Numbered from the stretch's first letter, positions 41,932 through 52,688 are shown. The stretch: 64,000 bases of DNA from Symbiodinium natans (GCA_905221605.1 CAJNDS010002488.1:194900-258899), one strand, 5' to 3'. A program made the numbers and translations. The notes: generated from the letters alone by a model not told the origin.

Positions 41932-42317
41932 CTAGGCTACAGGGCTCAGATTGGAGCGCACGGCCTGAGGAAGTTGCTGGACTGGCTGAATCCCAAAACT
42001 TGGGTGTTGATGGGTTTTGTTCTTCTCGAGCTTGAGACCAGGAGGCCCACCCCCCCCGGCCCAAGCCCAAAGCTCAAAGATCTGCTTAGGCTTTATTTAG
42101 GGTCTATAGGGTTTAGGTCCTTTAGGTTCTTTAAGACACCAACTTGAGACCAAGATGAGAAGTGAACATGTCAAGGTCATGGGCTGCGTTTGGGGGAACC
42201 CTGGCGCACACCACAGCACACGCCTTGCCGGGGAATAGGCCTGATGCCACAAACCCCCAGCCCCACACCTGAAGCCCCAAGCCCCAAGCCCTAAACCCTA
42301 AACCCTAAACCCTCAAC

Positions 42318-42421
42318 CCTCCTCCAAAATCTTCTGAAAGTCCGGGGCAGGTGCTATGACGACGCACAGCGGGATCGTGGAGAGGAGGCAGTTCCCAGCC
42401 CCCATCATGACCTGGCACTCA
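42318..42421 (-). CDS. Chain C exon 4, strong, hydrophobic segment
   Basis: 104 bp reading ECQVMMGAGNCLLSTIPLCV, then VIAPAPDFQKILEE; about three-quarters of codons end in G or C. The central 20 residues are hydrophobic and could be a membrane segment or a buried strand-helix. Acceptor AAATGCAG/T; donor GGAGG/GTTGAGGGTTTAG, close to an array. One base in, one out. Confidence 0.65.
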
Positions 42422-42461
42422 CTGCATTTAGGGTTTAGGGTTTAGGGTTTAGGGGTTAGGG

Positions 42462-42567
42462 TACCCTTAAGAACCCAAAACCTACTTTTTTTGCAGGTTA
42501 TTCGTATAAAGCCGCCTTTAGGATTCTTAAGTAACCTACAACCAAATAGGTTTTGCGCTCTTAAGGT
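42462..42567. mobile_element. Family M6 inverted-repeat element
   Basis: TACCCTTAAGAACCCAAAAC and GTTTTGCGCTCTTAAGGTA are inverted ends; interior AGGATTCTTAAGTAACCTA as in the copy at 37213. It lies directly upstream (minus sense) of the exon at 42318-42421. Confidence 0.68.
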
Positions 42568-43270
42568 AGGGTTTAGGGTTTTGGCTTGGGGCTTCGGGTT
42601 TGCAGGGTGTAGGGGGTTCAGGTATTTGGGGTTTAGGGTTGAGGGCTTTGGGGTCTCGGGTTGGGGTTTAGGCGGCCGAAAAGATGAACACCAAAGGAAA
42701 CCCAAACCAACCAAAAATCGTGCACATTCTATAGAATTACCACGGAAAAGTATTGAAGCCTGGGGGACCATCGAACTTGTAGTTAGGCTTCGCTTCATTC
42801 AGTCCGTAACCCAAACCCGAAAGAGCTTTCGGGTTCAGGGTTCCCACAACTTTTTTGGGGGTTTGGCTTAGGGAATGGGTTTCGGATTTACATAAGGCCT
42901 CACCTGACCACAGAACACACAAAAAACAAAACAACAAAATTGGGGCAGCCCGGCCTCCTAAACCCCAAAAACCCTGCGAGAAAACAGAGACCGGAAGGAG
43001 GAATTACACGACTTAGCAGGGTTAATGACGGAAACCTCCTTGACCGCGAGGTACTTGGACGCCGCAAAGAAAGAAGCAAGTCGGTCTATCCTGGTAAGCC
43101 CTTAACCCTTATTACCCTTAACCTTAATAACCCCGCCAAATCCAAAACCCGAAGCTCTTAGGGTAGTTACATGGTCCTTAGTACGGGCCCTTAACAGGGG
43201 ACCCCCTTATATGCTCCATACTGAACCCTAAACCCTAAACCCTAAACCCTAAACCCTAAAAGCACTGGAC

Positions 43271-43323
43271 CCACCACGAATTAGATCGAAGCCAGCCAAG
43301 TTCGCATTCGTCCCGAAGGTGAC
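43271..43323 (-). CDS. Chain C exon 3
   Basis: Acceptor GCAATCCTTCGAG/GTC and donor GGTGG/GTCCAGTGC. It reads VTFGTNANLAGFDLIRG, leaving GG, which completes glycine with the first base of exon 4. The composition suggests beta strand followed by helix. Confidence 0.6.
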
Positions 43324-43796
43324 CTCGAAGGATTGCCGTGTGTTGGGTTCAGGGTTTGGGCTTTTAGGGTTTTAGGGTTTAGGGTTTAGGGTTTTGGGTC
43401 TATAGCAAGGGTTCAGAAGCTCACTGAAAGAGGGCCGCTTTTTTGAGGAAGAATGCAAAGTCGTGGCCAAGACGAGAGACCCCAAGTCGAAACTGGGGAG
43501 GCTAGGGTTTAAGGGTCCGGGCTTCTAGGGCTTTCCTGCAGGCGAGAAAGACTCTAGACTAGAGGTCATGAAGAATCGAAAACTTGAGGCCCTAAACCTC
43601 ATAAACCCTAAACCCTGAACCCTAAACCCTAAACCCGAAACCCTAAACCCTAAACCCTAAAGCCTAAACCCTAAACAGCGACCTCCCCCAAAAAATAGGC
43701 AGTAGAGCCACGGGCGCAGATTGAGAGCTGGAGCTCGGGATATTGCACGGACCCCTTGAAGCCCGTAACTCCCTGAAAACATACAACCCTAAGCTA

Positions 43797-43935
43797 AGGG
43801 TTTAGGGTTTAGGGTTTAGGGTTTAGGGTTTAGGGTTTAGGGTTTAGGGTTTAGGGTTTAGGGTTTAGGGTTTAGGGTTTAGGGTTTAGGGTTTAGGGTT
43901 TAGGGTTTAGGGTTTAGGGTTTAGGGTTTAGGGGT
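43797..43935 (+). repeat. TTTAGGG array
   Basis: Nineteen nearly perfect heptamers, preceded by a CCCTAAA block at 43600-43675. Confidence 0.88.
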
Positions 43936-44732
43936 TAACCCTGCTGACCTCAAGCTCCAAGACTGGCTCTACGCTTCATTGATTCACCCCTAAGAATCCT
44001 CAACCCCCTTAAGCCCTAACTCCCTCTTAAACCCTACAACCTTACAGCCCAAGGTTCAGGGTCTAGGGTTTAGGTTTTGGGTAAGGTTTATAAGCCCAAA
44101 GACCAAGACCCAATAAAGCCCAGAGCCAGCAATCTAGGACAGACCAAAAAACACTTTAGGCACATTGCTGCGAGATGTACCTGCAACCACAAATCCCTAC
44201 AAGTTTTGAAGCTTAGGGTTTAGGGTTTAGGGGTCCCTAAGCCCTAAACCCTGAACCCCAAACCCGAAACCCTAAACCCTACAGCGCCACCAAAGACAGT
44301 ACCCGGAAGGCCCAGTACCCCTTGAGTAGGAAACCCTAAACCCTGAACCCTAAACCCTAAACCCTAAACCCCAAACCCTAAACCCTAAACCCTAAACCCT
44401 AAACCCTAAGCCCTAAACCCCAAACCCTAAACCCTAAACCCCCTTCATGCTGGGGCTCCCTCCTCGAAATTTAAGGTTGCGGTGCTCTAGTCAAGGGTAT
44501 TGACTCCTTGGTGAGGTAGTGAGGGGCCACAGGTGGGAAACTACATGAGAGGGGCTTTCCCTAAACCCCAACCTCAACCCTCAACCACACAAGTTCAGAG
44601 TTTCGGGTTCGTGCAGTGCTTAGCGCTTGAGGAATCTTGTTTGGGACGAAGGAAGACCACTATAGGTTCAGGGGTTTAGGGTTTAAGGTTTTTGGCATCC
44701 CTGAGCGGTGGGGAAGTCCAGAGCGTCTCAAC

Positions 44733-44762
44733 CTCAGAAAACGCTCCGCCACTGCTTTGAAT
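44733..44762 (-). CDS. Chain C exon 2, micro-exon
   Basis: Acceptor CCCCCCAAAAACAG/ATT and donor TCTGAG/GTTGAG bound exactly ten codons, IQSSGGAFSE. The size makes it uncertain, but its 0/0 phase fits both neighbours. The intron to exon 1 would be only about 67 bp and free of telomeric repeats. Confidence 0.4.
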
Positions 44763-44829
44763 CTGTTTTTGGGGGGATGATGTACCGTGCTCGCGCCTTT
44801 CGGGCCTCGAGCTGATCTCTGACGGACAC

Positions 44830-44931
44830 CTTCTGAGGCCGTTTTCTCGGCAGGCTTCTTTGCTTCTGCCGGCTTCGGCTTGGGGCGTCGCAGACGCGCT
44901 TCTTCCTGCCGGCTGCCGAGGTTTCCTTGCC
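44830..44931 (-). CDS. Chain C exon 1, strongly basic, possible nuclear localisation signal
   Basis: Acceptor ACTGCTGCACAG/GGC and donor CAGAAG/GTGTCC bound 34 codons. It reads GKETSAAGRKKRVCDAPSRS then RQKQRSLPRKRPQK. Two basic clusters (GRKKR and PRKRP) resemble a bipartite nuclear localisation signal. All three minus frames of this block are open over 90 or more codons, so the frame was chosen by splice borders and third-position GC. Confidence 0.57.
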
Positions 44932-45149
44932 CTGTGCAGCAGTTTTTGTGCTGCAAACATGTGTTGCTTACCATGAGTGCACGCACCTCGCGCAGAAAGC
45001 CAGATTACAACAACTTACCTTCATAAGAGGAAAAAATGTATATCACCGGGCTGCCAACGCCAAGACTGGGCAAGAGTCGTTCGTTAAGGGGTATGAGGAG
45101 GGACCCCTAGAAGGGACCCTTAATTTCACTCCCTGTATAACCCGTATAT

Positions 45150-47724
45150 AACCCATCTTTAAGCCGTATCTCGTCCCTATATACCTAAGGAGCCCCTAAA
45201 TAACCCCCGAAGGTCCATTATACGGGTCCCTCCTTCGTCCTTTCAATTCAACCGTGGAGTCCAGCTAAGTCTCAATTCCCTCTCGCATCCTAAGACTTCC
45301 ATGAACCCTGAAACCCTCGAACCCTAAATCCCTAAATTTTAAATCCCTAAAACCCTAAACCCCCAAACCCTAACCGTAAACCCTATAAAACCTAAAAGCC
45401 CTAAACCCCTGAGACCCCAAGGGCACCATCTGCCTCCACTGTCCCTACTTGCCGAGTTTAAGAAGCAGGCTGCTTCATTCTCCGGAGGCAAGTCCTCAGC
45501 AACAACAGGGACCTCTACAGAGAAAGTTTGGGGAACACCCATGGCTCGAGGTATACGACAAATACCAACTTTGGTTTCTAGAGCCCCTCATTAATTTAGA
45601 GCTTAGATTCTATGACCTACTTCGGAATACTTGGAGCGTTTTGGGACATCCACATCTGCAACCACCTATGCTGCCTTCATGTTCCTAGCGTGCGTTCCAC
45701 AAGCTTCGTGTCGACCCTCATAACGCGGGCCCAAGTGCTTCCCCAAAAAGGGGGGGGGGGATATTCTTGTGGGGATCCTATATCAAGGATTCCACATGTG
45801 GGGTACAAAAGGGTTTATGTTTCCAAGGAAGCCACTATAACATACACATGTACACATGTATATATATATACACATATATATATATACATATACACATGCT
45901 GGCGATCTGATTGGGATATGATCCTGCCTGCTTGCTTGTGCTTGCTTGTGAAGCGTGACAGTCTACTTCCGAGTGTGGCGCAGGACCCAACGACTACACA
46001 AGAGCTGTGGGTAAAACCGTGTCTGGGAGAGAAAAACCCGCAGCCTTTACATGCGTGGCGCGGTCCGCTGACCAAGGCCCACACAACAGGAGCTGGCCCA
46101 AAAGAGTGTATCCATACGATAGTCTGTGTTACTCAACAAATCAACCGCATCTCACACACTTATAGATATCGAGCTTGGAAGTACATAAATACATATATAT
46201 ATATATGTATATACACATGCATTATATATATATACACAGATAGGTACATTTTGTAGTGTATATGTATATACATACATACATACATACATACATACATACA
46301 TACATACATACATACATACATACATACATACATACACACTATGCCTGTAAGAAAAAAGCCGTATGCATTCATGTTCCAAGTTTGAGAGTGCTGGGGGGGG
46401 GTTAGAGCTGCTCTGCAGGGGGGGTGTCCAGGGGGGAGGAGGGGGGGGAGGAGGGGGGAGGAGGCGGGGGCGGAGGAGGCCGAAGGAAGGAGGCGGGGGG
46501 GCGGGGGGGGTGTATCGGGATTAGGGGTTAGGGCCTAGCACAAACCCTATCTTATCACAAAGCCCTAAGCCCCCAACTCGACCCCTAAAACCTACCTAGC
46601 CCTAAACGCTAAACCTTTAACCCTAAACCTTAAACGGCTTAAGGTTGACCCTAAGCCCTCAACCCGAACCTCCTGCCATAAACCCCTCTCGGCATTCCGG
46701 TCCTGGATGTTCGCCGCTGCCTGGCGACATGGAGGTTTCGGATGAGGCTTAGGGCTATGAGGGTTTAGGTTTTAGGGTTTAAGGTTAAAGGTTTTGGGTT
46801 TAGGGTTTAAGGTTTCTATTGGGATACGGGTTCAGGAGTTCTGGCTTTAGACTTAAGTCCTATAAGTGGAGCTTTGCAGGTTTTAGGGTTGGGGCCCTAA
46901 GCCCTAAAAACATCCTCAGGCCCAAATTGAGGTCTCCAGTGCTTTAGGGCCACGGGGTTTATGATTCCAGAACCAGGCTGTTTCTGGTGAGCCCGGAAAA
47001 GCCCTGAAAACCCCGAAACCCTAAGCCCTAAACCCCAGAGACTGGTTAGGACCTGTCTTTGAACCAAATACTGGAGTCTCCAAAGGTAAGCTTAACCCTA
47101 AACCCTAAATCCTAAACCCTAATCTCCAACTCGCGGCAGCTGCGCCACGGCATACTGGACCAAGCCGCCCGTGTAGAGGGCGAAGGTGAGAAAGTAGAGG
47201 ATCCTGGCTTATAGGGTTTAGGGTTTAGGGTTTGGCCCGAAGACCCTGAAGATTTTGGAGGTTCATTAGGGCTTAGGGTCTATATAACTAGGGTTGAGGG
47301 TTTACTTAAGGTTGAGCTCTTTTTTTCGGGGTTTAGTCAGGGTGTAACTCAGGTTTCGGGTGTAGGGTTTAGAGTTTCGGGACACCGGAAGCCCTGCCCT
47401 CACCCTACCAAGTACAAAGCAGGCGCCAACCCCACCCAAACACACGAAGGCCTTACAAGTCTCCGGAACGTGAGACCCTAAACCCTAAACCCTAAACCCT
47501 CGACCTGTAGGGTTCAGGGTTTAGGGTTTCGAGCGATGTGGGCAGCTCTCTCGGTTGAGGACTGAGGATTTATGGGGTTTAGGGTTCCTACTCTGACTAC
47601 GCAGCCTTAAGTCCGTAGGGTTTAAGCCTTGCATTTGGGCATTTGAGTCTGTAGGGTTTCGGGTTTCAGGATTTTGGTTTAAGGTTTGGGTTTAGGGTTG
47701 TGCCCACGGCAGCTGAAAAAAGGT
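45150..47724. other. Microsatellites and repeats without a gene
   Basis: A possible inverted-repeat element at 45083-45236 (GAGGAGGGACCC against GGGTCCCTCC), TA/CA tracts (45845-45900), a TACA microsatellite (46265-46335), a G-rich tract (46390-46510) and degenerate TTTAGGG text to 47700. Frames across the microsatellites give YVCM repeats only. Confidence 0.45.
46265..46335 (+). repeat. TACA microsatellite
   Basis: About seventeen CATA units; AT microsatellites flank it (46191-46235). Confidence 0.9.
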
Positions 47725-47868
47725 TTAGGGTAGCTTTGTCGGGTTTGCGGGGCTTTGGGGGCGTGTCGGTGTTTCGGGCCTGGGCTTCGGGATGTTCATC
47801 TCGCTGTTGGTCCGGCTGTGCTGGATGTAGGTGCGGAACTCCTTCCAGAGCCTTGAACATTGCATCAA
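47725..47868 (-). CDS. Terminal exon whose stop codon lies in telomeric repeat
   Basis: The minus strand reads LMQCSRLWKEFRTYIQHSRT, then NSEMNIPKPRPETPTRPQSP, then ANPTKLP. The TAA stop is the CCCTAAA of the adjoining telomeric sequence. Three-quarters of codons end in G or C, much better than the other open frames. Acceptor CCTAAAAGAG/TTG joins the exon at 47940-48047 in phase 0 across an intron of about 71 bp without telomeric repeats. Confidence 0.55.
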   Translation of the reverse strand: MMQCSRLWKEFRTYIQHSRTNSEMNIPKPRPETPTRPQSPANPTKLP

Positions 47869-47939
47869 CTCTTTTAGGGGTCTGAGGCTCCGATGCCTTC
47901 TTGCCGCTTCAGGGGCATTCGTCAGAACCTTCTTGTCAC

Positions 47940-48047
47940 TCTCAGTCTCGGTGTGATGGGGTCGACGTTCTTGAGTTTGTGGAAGAGCATCTTCTTCGCA
48001 CCCTTCACTCCACCTCTGCCCTTGTAGCCCAGTGGTACCCTGTTGCC
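47940..48047 (-). CDS. Strong exon, acceptor formed by a telomeric repeat
   Basis: Exactly 36 codons reading GNRVPLGYKGRGGVKGAKKM then LFHKLKNVDPITPRLR, basic and clearly protein-like. The acceptor is the array end GGGTTTAG/GGCAAC; the donor is CTGAGA/GTGACAAG. Phase 0/0. The protein is not recognised. Confidence 0.65.
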
Positions 48048-48194
48048 CTAAACCCTAAACCCTAAGCCCTAAGCCCTAAACCCTAAACCCTAAACCTGGC
48101 TCTTCATCACCCCCCCCCCCCCCCCCCCCCCCGAGGATGTTGGCCTCATCGACTCTAGCGGCCTCTACGCCTTAAAACACCCAAAAGAACTCAC

Positions 48195-48297
48195 CGAAAA
48201 GCAACGCAGACTGGGTGTTGGAATATCCGGGCTCTTGGGGCCACTCAAACTTGGGGCCACTCAAACTTGGGGCGTACACAGGCCACACGACATAGGG
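48195..48297 (-). CDS. Strong exon with a 17 bp internal duplication
   Basis: Acceptor CATCCAAATGTTCTAAG/CCC and consensus donor CTTTTCG/GTGAGTTC. It reads PYVVWPVYAPSLSGPKFEWP then QEPGYSNTQSALLF. The segment AGTGGCCCCAAGTTTG occurs twice in tandem out of frame, so one copy reads SLSG and the other PKFEW; removing one unit would shift the frame. One base is left over. Confidence 0.58.
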
Positions 48298-48369
48298 CTT
48301 AGAACATTTGGATGAAGAGTCACGGTGTTGGAAATCAAGTGAATGGCATGTTACCTTTGCATGCATTGA

Positions 48370-49040
48370 ATGGTCCCGAGCTAAGTACCCCCAAACCCCA
48401 AACAGTGAACTCCAAACCCCACACCCAAAAGCCTAAACCCCGCCCCCCCCCCCCCCCCCCAAAAAAAAAAAAAAACAAACAAAATCCTAAACTGCTTAAG
48501 CCACCGCAAAAAACAAACCTAAACCCCTTAAAAACTCAACACCAAACACCCCGAACCCCAAACCTCAAACACCCAAAACCCTTAAACCCCAAACCCCAAA
48601 CCCTAAACCCCGAACCCCCAAACCCTAAACCCCAAGCTGTAAACCACCAAACCCCAAATCACCCTAAAACCCCTAAACCCTAAACCCCAAAACCTTCAAC
48701 CCCAAACCCCTAAACCCTAAACCTCAAACCCAAACCCCAAACCCTAAACTCCAAAGCCCCAAACCCCCCAAACCCCGAAAACCTAAACCCTAAACCCCAA
48801 AACCCACCAACCCTAAACCCTAAACCCCAAACCTCCAAACCTCAAATCACCCTAAACCCTGAACCCCAAACCCAAACCCTAAACCCTAAACCCCCCAACC
48901 TCAAATCACCCTAAACTCTGAATCCCAAACCCCCAAAACCCCCAAACCCTAAACCTTAAGCCCCAAACCCTAAACCCCAAACCCTAAACCTGAAACCCCA
49001 AACCCTAAACTTAAACCCCTAACCCCAAACCCTAAACCCC
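48370..49040 (-). repeat. 670 bp degenerate C-rich telomere-like tract
   Basis: It is made of AAACCCCAAACCCTAAACC variants with 7- to 9-mer spacing and contains a C18A14 run at 48441-48475. Because the repeats are imperfect, the plus strand stays open for 120 codons of KPQTLNPKP-like peptide, which is an artefact. Confidence 0.75.
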
Positions 49041-49943
49041 AAACCCACTTCGCTCAGCCTTGCCCACATCCTCAGCGACTCCCGGGGCCGGCTGTAGGCC
49101 CACCTGGGACCCGGTTGATGGGTTTAAGGACTTAAGGGGTTTGCGTTTATAGGGATTTATGGGTCTAGGGTTGAGTTTAGGGTATAGGGTATAGGGTATA
49201 GGGTATAGGGTTTAGGGTTTTGGGATTTGGGATTTGGGGTTTGGAGGGTTTGGAGGGTTTATGGGGCTTATGGGGTTTATTGGGTTTATGGGGTTTATGG
49301 GGTTTAGACGGTTTAGACGGGTTTAGAGGGGTTTTGAAAGGGTCTATAGGGGTGTTTATGGGTGTTCATCGAGGGTTTTATCGGGGTTTACAGCATACCC
49401 GCACCCCCCCCCCCCCCCCCCCCCCCCCTTCCCCCGCCTCAGGATTTCACTCTGGTCCATTGGTTCACTGTGGTTTAGACTTTCGTTAGGGTTCAAGGTT
49501 TGGGGTAATGGCAGTTACGATTTCCCCCTCCCCCCGTGGTTCGTGCTGGGTTTACGGTTCAGGGTTCAGGGTTAACGCGGTTGAGGTTTCGGGTTTACCT
49601 TTCTCCCCCCTGTGGCTCATTGGTGGGTTTAGGTGTTTCAGGGTTTGGGGTTTACGTTGAACAGTTGTGGGGTCTGGCACCCTAAACCCTAAACCCTAAA
49701 CCCTAAACCCTAAACCCTAAACCCTAAACCCTAAACCCTAAACCCTAAACCAGATCTTCGGAGCGACAGTTAGAACGCCTCCTGTTGTTGTCACAGCAAT
49801 ACATTGATGCGAAGCCCATTTGCCGGAGAGATGTGTTGGAGAACTCTCTCCCCTGATCGCTGTGCAAGCGATGCAATGGCAGGCCTAGTGCCTAGATGTC
49901 TGACACATTATTGTCATGACTCCACCCAGCACTTCTTTCATAC

Positions 49944-50040
49944 CCTTGGTGGCAAGGGGTATGAAGAAAGGAATCTCGTGCATGGGCACCTGCTTCTGGG
50001 GGCAATCCTTCCAGTTTTCCTCCCACTCTGCATCAGCTAT
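49944..50040 (-). CDS. Strong exon
   Basis: 97 bp reading IADAEWEENWKDCPQKQVPM then HEIPFFIPLATK. Acceptor AGAAACCCTGAG/ATA; donor ACCAAGG/GTATGA. The continuing frame (GMKEVLGGVMTIMC) stays open a further 20 codons to a TAG, so a longer exon is possible. The plus strand is also open but less convincing. Confidence 0.6.
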
Positions 50041-50154
50041 CTCAGGGTTTCTCGTGGTTCGTGGTGTTTTTAGGGTTAACGGGCAGGGTTTTGGGGGGGG
50101 GGGGGGGGTAGTCGATTAAACGGACCGCGGGCACAATATAGGGGTTTATCGGGT

Positions 50155-50272
50155 TACTTGGAGGTTCATGGTACCTATGAACCAATTATAGCTGTACTCA
50201 TAACCCTATTAGGGCACTTGAGGGGCTTATAAGTGGGTTATCAGTACAGTTACAATTTGTTAATAAGTACCA
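50155..50272. mobile_element. Family M1 element, right end truncated
   Basis: Left end TACTTGGAGGTTCATGGTAC and interior CTTATAAGTGGGTTATCAGT match M1 in inverted order; it ends at AATAAGTACC without the final CCTCCAAGTA. Confidence 0.65.
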
Positions 50273-50860
50273 AAGAAGCCCCGAACCCTATTTGGAAGGT
50301 TCATGGGCAGCTGTATGTAGGCTTTAGGTACCCTACAGTTGATATGGCCTCATGGTTAGGGTGCAGCCGGTCTTTCAGGGCTCAGTTGCTTCAGTCTTTT
50401 CCAAAGGGCCAAGTCGTGCTGTCCCAAGGTTTTTGTTGTTGCAAATGGGGAGGCGACTTTCTTAAGGTTTAGGGTTTTAGGTTTAGGGTTTAGGGCATAA
50501 GACTCGAATGCAAGAAATATGAAACAACAGGCGTCAGGCGCCCGGAGACCTGTAAACCCTGAGCCCCATATCACAAATACTAAACCCTAAGCCCGATGCC
50601 CTCAACGCCAAACAACAAGCCCCGTAGCCTAAAAACTTCGCCGGGAACAGGGCTATTCGAGTGTAGAGCTTATGGGAACAACAGGCCACGCGTCCTGAAC
50701 CCTAAACCCCAAACCCCAAACCCTAAACATCCCTAACTTCCAAACCCTAAACCCTAAACCCTAAACCCTAAACCCTAAACCCTAAACCCTAAACCCTGGA
50801 GCCCCTGGCATGGCTATCATGGCGGCGGCGCAGCAGTTGCAGAAGGTACCTGTTGAGGGC

Positions 50861-51113
50861 CTACTTGAAGGTTCATGGATAGGTTGCATGAGGGGCTAGG
50901 GGATGGGGGGTCAGGGTTCAGGGTTTAGGGTTTAGGGTTTCGGGTTTAGGGTTTAGGGTTTAGGGTTAGGGTTTAGGGTTTAGGGTTTAGGGTTTAGGGT
51001 TTGGGGTTTGGGGTTTAGGGTTTTGGGTTTTAGGGTGTAGGGTGTAGGGTTTAGGGTTGATAAGTGACCCCAGGAGGTTTCGCAGCTGCAACAACCCATG
51101 AGCCTCCGAGTAG
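50861..51113. mobile_element. M1-type ends enclosing a telomeric array
   Basis: CTACTTGAAGGTTCATGG at left and CCCATGAGCCTCCGAGTAG at right are inverted copies, but most of what lies between (50910-51060) is TTTAGGG repeat, so the normal interior has been replaced or displaced. Confidence 0.6.
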
Positions 51114-51234
51114 AGGGCCCCTGTTTGGGGTTTAGGGGTTGAGGGGTTTAGGGTTTAGGGTTCAGGGTTTAGGGGTTCAGGGTTTGGGGTTTTCCGGGAG
51201 GGGGGTGGGGGGTGGTTTGGCCGGGGGAGGGGGT

Positions 51235-51358
51235 GGTTAGGGTTTAGGGTTTAGGGTTTAGGGTTTAGGGTTTAGGGTTTAGGGTTTAGGGTTTAGGGTT
51301 TAGGGTTTAGGGTTTAGGGGCTAGGGGTTAGGGTTTAGGGTTTAGGGTTTAGGGGTTA
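51235..51358 (+). repeat. TTTAGGG array
   Basis: About fifteen heptamers with a few GGGGTTAGGG variants, next to a G-rich stretch (51190-51234). Confidence 0.87.
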
Positions 51359-51844
51359 GGATCCTGAAACCCCAGCATTCCAAAGGCCCGGCAGGCTTCG
51401 CTTCATGGCCAGGGGCCTTGGGCCCAAAAAAAAACCCTAAGGCCTACACCACCCTAACTTAGGGCTTAGGGTTTAGGGCTAGGGTTCCGGGCTAGGGTTT
51501 AACGGTTTAGGGCTTAGAGTTCTTGAGGATTCTGGTTGGATCCGGGTAAGCCCTAAACAAGAATTGCAAAGGATGGCTTGCTTTGCTTCAAGCGAGTGTT
51601 TTTTTTTTGGTCTGTTTTCGGGCACATACCCCAGAGCCCGACGGGCTCCCATGTAGTACCTTTCAAGGGCAGTATACTCTAATCCTACTAACTGCTTAAG
51701 ACCCCCCAAAAACAACAATAGCAATAGCAAGAAAGGGAAACAAGACCCTGGTGTTGCCCTTAGCAGGAGGTTTATGTCTTATTGCTTGGGGACTACACTA
51801 GGAGCCTTCAGGTACGCCCTGGCTACTTCCTTTTTTCCTCGCAG

Positions 51845-51935
51845 CGGCCGACCCTACAGATTCGCAGTGATGGCCTTTCATTGGCGTCTGGAGCGATCTA
51901 CAATCTACACGCTTTGCCACAGAAAACCACCATAA
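51845..51935 (+). CDS. Plus-strand candidate exon with textbook acceptor
   Basis: The acceptor lead ACTTCCTTTTTTCCTCGCAG/CGG is the best pyrimidine tract in the window. It reads RPTLQIRSDGLSLASGAIYN then LHALPQKTTI and can end at AA/GTACCC or, in phase 0, at GTGAAG/GTTTAC (51950). A GT donor (CCTTCAG/GTACGCC) 37 bp upstream would define an unusually short intron. It is the main argument for a plus-strand gene here. Confidence 0.45.
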
Positions 51936-52357
51936 GTACCCATGTGAAGGTTTACCTAAGTCAAGAATCCTTTATGAACCTGCCGAATGGTTGGGGCGCT
52001 TTAAACTTGGGTGTAATTGGGGTTTAGGGTTTAGGGTTTAGGGTTTTTGTGGGCTTAGGGTTCAGGGGTTGTTAAGGGAACATGACGGTTTCTACGGAGG
52101 GATCATGGCTCTTTCCTCACCCTCAGGAGTTCTGAAAGAGTGAGCATCGTACCGAGCCGGTTTAGGGCTTAGGGCTTGGGCGTTGGGCTTTGAAGTTTAG
52201 GGTTTTGGGTTTGGGGTTTAGGGCTTAAGGTTACTAAACCCGAAATTGAGCCGGGCTTCTGCCTCGATTCTCACACCGGCCCTAATCCCGGACATCCTCA
52301 ATGCTAAGCCCTAAACCCTAAACCCACACCCTAAACCTTCAACCCGAAACCCTAAGC

Positions 52358-52418
52358 AGTATCGTATTCCGTGCAAGGATTTCAGGTCGTGCAATGACTC
52401 GAGACTTCGGAATTCGCA
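52358..52418 (-). CDS. Candidate exon
   Basis: Minus island reading CEFRSLESLHDLKSLHGIRY after acceptor GGGACGGAG/TGC; no GT donor is present, and the listed end assumes a GC donor next to a TTTAGGG array. Confidence 0.33.
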
Positions 52419-52577
52419 CTCCGTCCCCTAACCCCTGCACCCTAAAACCTAAACCTTTCAAGAGATTCGAAACGGCATGGAGTTTCCTGTGAACAACCCG
52501 TAGCTTCGGGGTACTGTGAAAATATGCGCCATGTGTACTTAGGGTGTCCAAAAAGGGTTTAGGAGGTTTTAGAGGGC

Positions 52578-52688
52578 TTGGTAGCCCAGTAACCATCTTA
52601 TCATAAGGGCACCCTGTTTTGGGGTGGGCTATTTTACAAGGGAAACCAGAACCCCAAAAAAGGGTAAAGGGTACCACTGGGCTACCAG
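52578..52688. mobile_element. Family M4 element, intact
   Basis: Ends TTGGTAGCCCAGTAACC and GGTACCACTGGGCTACCA, inner GGGCACCCTGTTTTGGGG facing CCCCAAAAAAGGGT. It serves as the empty-site reference for the copy at 19891. Confidence 0.72.

Noticed and set aside
45612-46256. 214-codon plus-strand frame
   Set aside because: Runs through TA/CA microsatellites (TYTCTHVYIYTH), lacks coding composition and has no splice support.
48312-48683. 123-codon plus-strand frame rich in KPQTLNPKP
   Set aside because: Translation of degenerate CCCTAAA text; the same LNPKP peptide occurs throughout the window.
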